From contig CAJUDX010000089.1 of NCBI GenBank assembly GCA_910584785.1, positions 1-8,947 on the forward strand: DNA of 8,947 nucleotides, in the 5' to 3' direction. A model generated the notes under the pieces. That model saw only the letters and a program-made list of their open reading frames with translations, was not told the DNA's origin and did no database searches. A program made the translations under genes and the position numbers. Position 1 is the stretch's first letter. Each line of letters starts with the position of its first letter. Source of the DNA: an uncultured Lachnospiraceae bacterium (GTDB taxonomy: Bacteria > Bacillota > Clostridia > Lachnospirales > Lachnospiraceae). Of the stretch, positions 6,538-8,947 are shown in pieces.

Positions 6538-8721
6538 TCACGCCCGGTTGGCTGAGAGACGGTTAATCTCCACCTCCAGGTTTTTCACATTGCCGTTAAA
6601 CGTGATATTTAGTGTGCAGTAATCATTTTCTTCATCAATCATATACTCCACATCATCCCCTTTTCCCAGAACGGCATTTAAACATTCCCGCTTAGACAGC
6701 CATCTGCTCTTCTGGCTGTTGGGATTATTGGAGAAAAATTGTATAATGGAATCTTCCTTAAAATCCCCTGTCCCATGGCGCATCACCCGCTCAATATAAT
6801 TCGTTACCTGCGTCTTATAGATCGGTTCAAAGGAATATCCATCCGACATTAAATTCCTGGTTTTATACACCATAATATTCGTAATGTCGCTGCCTTTATA
6901 AACGGCGTTTTCAGAACTGAACACGAATCCGAAATTCTTCCGGTTAATCTCATTTTTTATGGAATTTGTGAATCCGGTGATTTCCTTCGCCATCGTCGTA
7001 TAGACCGCCAATCCGTGATCGTCCGCTTCTATATCAAACCGGACTCCTGGCTGTTCCGGATCGATTTTTACCTTCTCAAATTTATCCTTTAGATACTCCG
7101 GGCACTGGTACGCTGCTACAATCCCCGCCGCCACATAGGCGGCTCCCACATACACGCCGTCAATCCACAGTTTCATCACGTCTTCTTTTTCTTTTGACAA
7201 TTCCGCCTTCCCCTCCTGCTGGTTGATCACCATGCGCCGATCCAATACCACGCCGGATTTGTCCTTGGGAATAATGGTAAAATTAGGGAGGCAGGGAATG
7301 GCATACTCGCTAAAGGGTTTTCCCATTAACGGTGCGCAGCGATCCTCATACTTTCCAATCCCCTCCGTTGCAAGGGCGTTAAATGTGGTGCTGTCATCCG
7401 CCTCATAGCTAAAAAAGCATTGGATTCCGTAATCCTTAAAGATGTCCAAAAGCCGCGCCAGTGACTCCACGCTGTTGACATCCGCTTTTTCCGTCTTTGC
7501 ATTTCCCCGAAAGCGTTCCCTGGTTAATTTCATCTTGCTGTATTGATCTAAAGAGACATTTGGCACAACCGCATACCAGACGGTATTCCCGAATTCGTTT
7601 TTTGCGTTTGTGGTATTTAAAAACGCAGCCAGCCGGGAAATATTGCTGGTTTTTGCCAGTGCTTCATTGGACACATTCGTGATTAACATGGACGGGCGCA
7701 TACCTTTTATCTTTTTGGGATACTGCTCAAAATAACACCAAATCCCCAGCAGCTTTTCCATCAGCGGTTTTACCGTCTTGATAAATGCGTCCTTGGACTC
7801 CCGGTAAAACTCCAAATAAGAATTATAGTTGGCAACCTCCTGTGCCTTATCGATACTCCCCTCCATGGTGGAAGTCAAGGGACAAAAGGTTCTTGCCACC
7901 AGCGCTGCCACATAGTCATTTCCTTCCTGATTGATCGCGTGGTAATCTTCCTTAAGCGCCTCGATAAGGCCAAAATTAGCCTGATCGTCTACCGCCACAA
8001 GAGCCGTGCTCTCTACCTTAGGCGCTTCCAAAACCCGTAATTCCCCATCGTCTCCCATGCTTAATACCCCTAATGCCAGCGGCGTATGATCCCGTTTATC
8101 TCCCCCGTCCCCCAAAAGAAGCCGGGTTTTAATATCCTCAATAGCCAGGGGCAGCATTGCCATAATGTTATTATAATTTTCACTGGCTTCCTCAAACATG
8201 ACATTTAGCTTGTCCGCTAAATCCAGCTTTTTCGGATCATCCTCCTCCAATTTTGCGTACTCCCCATAGGTATACTGCAGTTCCTTCCGATTCTGCTTAA
8301 TTGCATCCATCACCTTCTTCGGTGAAATCATGTCCGTCAGCTTTTCAAATTTAAAATCGACGTTAATTATGCCCTCCGCCCGTTTCGTGTCTACCATATT
8401 CATCAGCATCCCCATAAACTCATTTTGGCGGTTCAGCGGAATCTCCGTAAGCATTTCCTCGGGAACCTGCTCCGGCTTCTCCAGCTGGTAAACCACTTTT
8501 TGGTTATTGGCATTATAGTAGCAGTAAACCACCGGAGCAAATTTTTCCAACGCCTCATCAAAACTGTAAACCAGCAAATGATCATTGATTTCCTTAATTT
8601 TGTCATCCGACAAGCTTTCCACCCCTCGGACATCCCCGATCAACGTAGCCAAATCCAATTTTCCTGGGTTAATGACCTCCATTAACATCGTCCGATTCGT
8701 CTGCCTTATCACATTGCCCAT
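6538..8721 (-). CDS. Candidate contractile-sheath subunit (TssB/TssC- or tail-sheath-like)
   Basis: This 727-aa cytoplasmic protein has no signal peptide or credible membrane helix. Residues 117-150 (IINVDFKFEKL, then MISPKKVMDAI) resemble the segment of TssB where a short beta strand leads to a helix pair. The remainder (about 215-720) is a long alpha/beta region. It has a hydrophobic core stretch at 519-538 (WIDGVYVGAAYVAAGIVAAY) and a C-terminal beta hairpin (CTLNITFNG, LEVEIN) like those used by sheaths to interlock. The size approximates TssB plus TssC in one chain. Two tube-like genes follow it, the usual sheath-tube order. The start at 8721 is fixed by GAGGAGG 9 nt upstream; a frame reaching 8811 runs through the hairpin-rich leader and is not used. 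The call is structural inference. A different large cytoplasmic scaffold protein cannot be excluded. Confidence 0.5.
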   Translation of the reverse strand: MGNVIRQTNRTMLMEVINPGKLDLATLIGDVRGVESLSDDKIKEINDHLLVYSFDEALEKFAPVVYCYYNANNQKVVYQLEKPEQVPEEMLTEIPLNRQNEFMGMLMNMVDTKRAEGIINVDFKFEKLTDMISPKKVMDAIKQNRKELQYTYGEYAKLEEDDPKKLDLADKLNVMFEEASENYNNIMAMLPLAIEDIKTRLLLGDGGDKRDHTPLALGVLSMGDDGELRVLEAPKVESTALVAVDDQANFGLIEALKEDYHAINQEGNDYVAALVARTFCPLTSTMEGSIDKAQEVANYNSYLEFYRESKDAFIKTVKPLMEKLLGIWCYFEQYPKKIKGMRPSMLITNVSNEALAKTSNISRLAAFLNTTNAKNEFGNTVWYAVVPNVSLDQYSKMKLTRERFRGNAKTEKADVNSVESLARLLDIFKDYGIQCFFSYEADDSTTFNALATEGIGKYEDRCAPLMGKPFSEYAIPCLPNFTIIPKDKSGVVLDRRMVINQQEGKAELSKEKEDVMKLWIDGVYVGAAYVAAGIVAAYQCPEYLKDKFEKVKIDPEQPGVRFDIEADDHGLAVYTTMAKEITGFTNSIKNEINRKNFGFVFSSENAVYKGSDITNIMVYKTRNLMSDGYSFEPIYKTQVTNYIERVMRHGTGDFKEDSIIQFFSNNPNSQKSRWLSKRECLNAVLGKGDDVEYMIDEENDYCTLNITFNGNVKNLEVEINRLSANRA

Positions 8722-8730
8722 ATGAATGTT

Positions 8731-8737
8731 CCTCCTC
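8731..8737 (-). promoter_or_regulatory. Strong ribosome binding site deciding the sheath-like start
   Basis: GAGGAGG on the minus strand is 9 nt before the ATG at 8721 and excludes the 30-residue extension that would start at 8811. Confidence 0.7.
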
Positions 8738-8762
8738 TTGTGATTTTTATGTATGATATAGC

Positions 8763-8793
8763 TTATCCGGAATTGCACAGCGATTCTGGATAA
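8763..8793. repeat. Inverted repeat in the leader of the sheath-like gene
   Basis: Arms TTATCC-n-GAAT and ATTC-n-GGATAA are exact apart from one mismatched position and flank a 9-nt centre. It may be a protein-binding operator or, in RNA, an 11-position hairpin about 40 nt ahead of the start codon. Its CTTATCCGG arm (8762-8770) is also perfectly complementary to CCGGATAAG at 8828-8836, so two exclusive pairings are possible. Confidence 0.5.
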
Positions 8794-8818
8794 AAGGCGC
8801 AAAAGGGACATCTTTTGC
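8790..8818 (-). terminator. Weak terminator- or attenuator-like hairpin
   Basis: On the transcript GCAAAAG pairs with CTTTTGC around a 6-nt loop and is followed by GCCTTTTAT. It begins 4 nt after the stop of the upstream gene. The stem is short and AT-rich and the U-run is only four bases, so termination would be partial. It overlaps the adjacent inverted repeat by a few bases. Confidence 0.3.
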
Positions 8819-8822
8819 CCAC

Positions 8823-8947
8823 TTACGCCGGATAAGAAGATGCGGCGCCTACAAGGCTCCCCCTCTCGCCAGGTTTTAAATTTTTATAGTGGATCTCCAT
8901 CTCCGTTTCCTCATCTTCAAATAAGACGGTAATCTTCTCTTGGTAAT
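8823..8947 (-). CDS. Unassigned protein, C-terminal fragment (gene runs off the right edge)
   Basis: The last 40 codons of a minus-strand gene are visible, ending LVGAASSYPA and a TAA at 8823. The fragment is acidic and probably beta-rich (KITVLFEDEE, EMEIHY), with no membrane segment. It precedes the sheath-like gene by 101 nt on the same strand, so it may be part of the same machine. Too little is present to name a family, and a baseplate, chaperone or regulatory role would be a guess. The frame was chosen because it stays open from the window edge with ordinary protein composition and stops cleanly just ahead of a hairpin. Confidence 0.55.
   Translation of the reverse strand, partial: YQEKITVLFEDEETEMEIHYKNLKPGERGSLVGAASSYPA

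Noticed and set aside
5553..8721. Ordinary prophage tail module
   Set aside because: No terminase, portal, capsid, tape-measure, holin or integrase is seen, and the adjacent FHA, PP2C and Hsp70 genes are not prophage parts. A phage-derived ancestry of sheath and tube remains possible.
8735..8775. Sigma-A promoter in the leader (TATCAT as -10)
   Set aside because: No acceptable -35 lies 16-18 nt upstream (GCTGTG at best), so a promoter cannot be supported from sequence alone.
8722..8811. 30-residue N-terminal extension of the sheath-like protein
   Set aside because: The extension crosses the leader hairpins and the GAGGAGG site and has odd basic composition. The ATG at 8721 has the proper site.
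1..8947. tRNA, rRNA, CRISPR array, insertion sequence or Ser/Thr kinase
   Set aside because: I looked for cloverleaf-like stems, regular direct repeats, transposase motifs and kinase HRD/DFG motifs and found none I could support.

Overview
The window reads as low-to-mid GC Firmicutes DNA, most likely a Clostridia/Lachnospiraceae-type gut or anaerobe chromosome. The evidence is strong AAGGAGG-type ribosome binding sites, tight same-strand gene packing, and codon and protein style. No marker gene fixes the taxon. Every supported gene lies on the minus strand, so transcription runs right to left and the whole window looks like one long operon cut at both ends.

In transcription order it holds: the C-terminus of an unassigned gene (8823-8947); a ~100-nt leader with competing inverted repeats; a 727-aa protein I interpret as a contractile-sheath-like subunit (6538-8721); two ~143-aa tandem paralogues interpreted as Hcp-like or tail-tube-like subunits (6008-6439, 5553-5981); a two-helix membrane protein with a cytoplasmic FHA domain (4931-5485); a possible 26-codon linker ORF; a soluble zinc-ribbon plus FHA protein (4328-4861); a membrane-anchored PP2C phosphatase (3478-4314); and a large Hsp70/actin-fold ATPase with extra N- and C-terminal regions (789-3407). 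After these the DNA turns clearly more AT-rich, with an Imm11/DUF1629-like putative immunity protein (217-744) and the start of an unknown gene (1-168).

FHA, PP2C and Hsp70 assignments come from visible motifs and are firm. Sheath and tube assignments rest on gene order, length, tandem paralogy and loose family resemblance, and are moderate at best. Taken together, the locus resembles a contractile injection machine under phospho-threonine control, comparable in logic to the PppA/Fha branch of type VI secretion but in an apparent Gram-positive host. An Hsp70-like ATPase sits where a remodelling factor might be expected. Kinase, baseplate, spike and membrane-anchor genes are not in the window and would have to lie outside it. 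The AT-rich tail looks like a variable effector/immunity cargo end.
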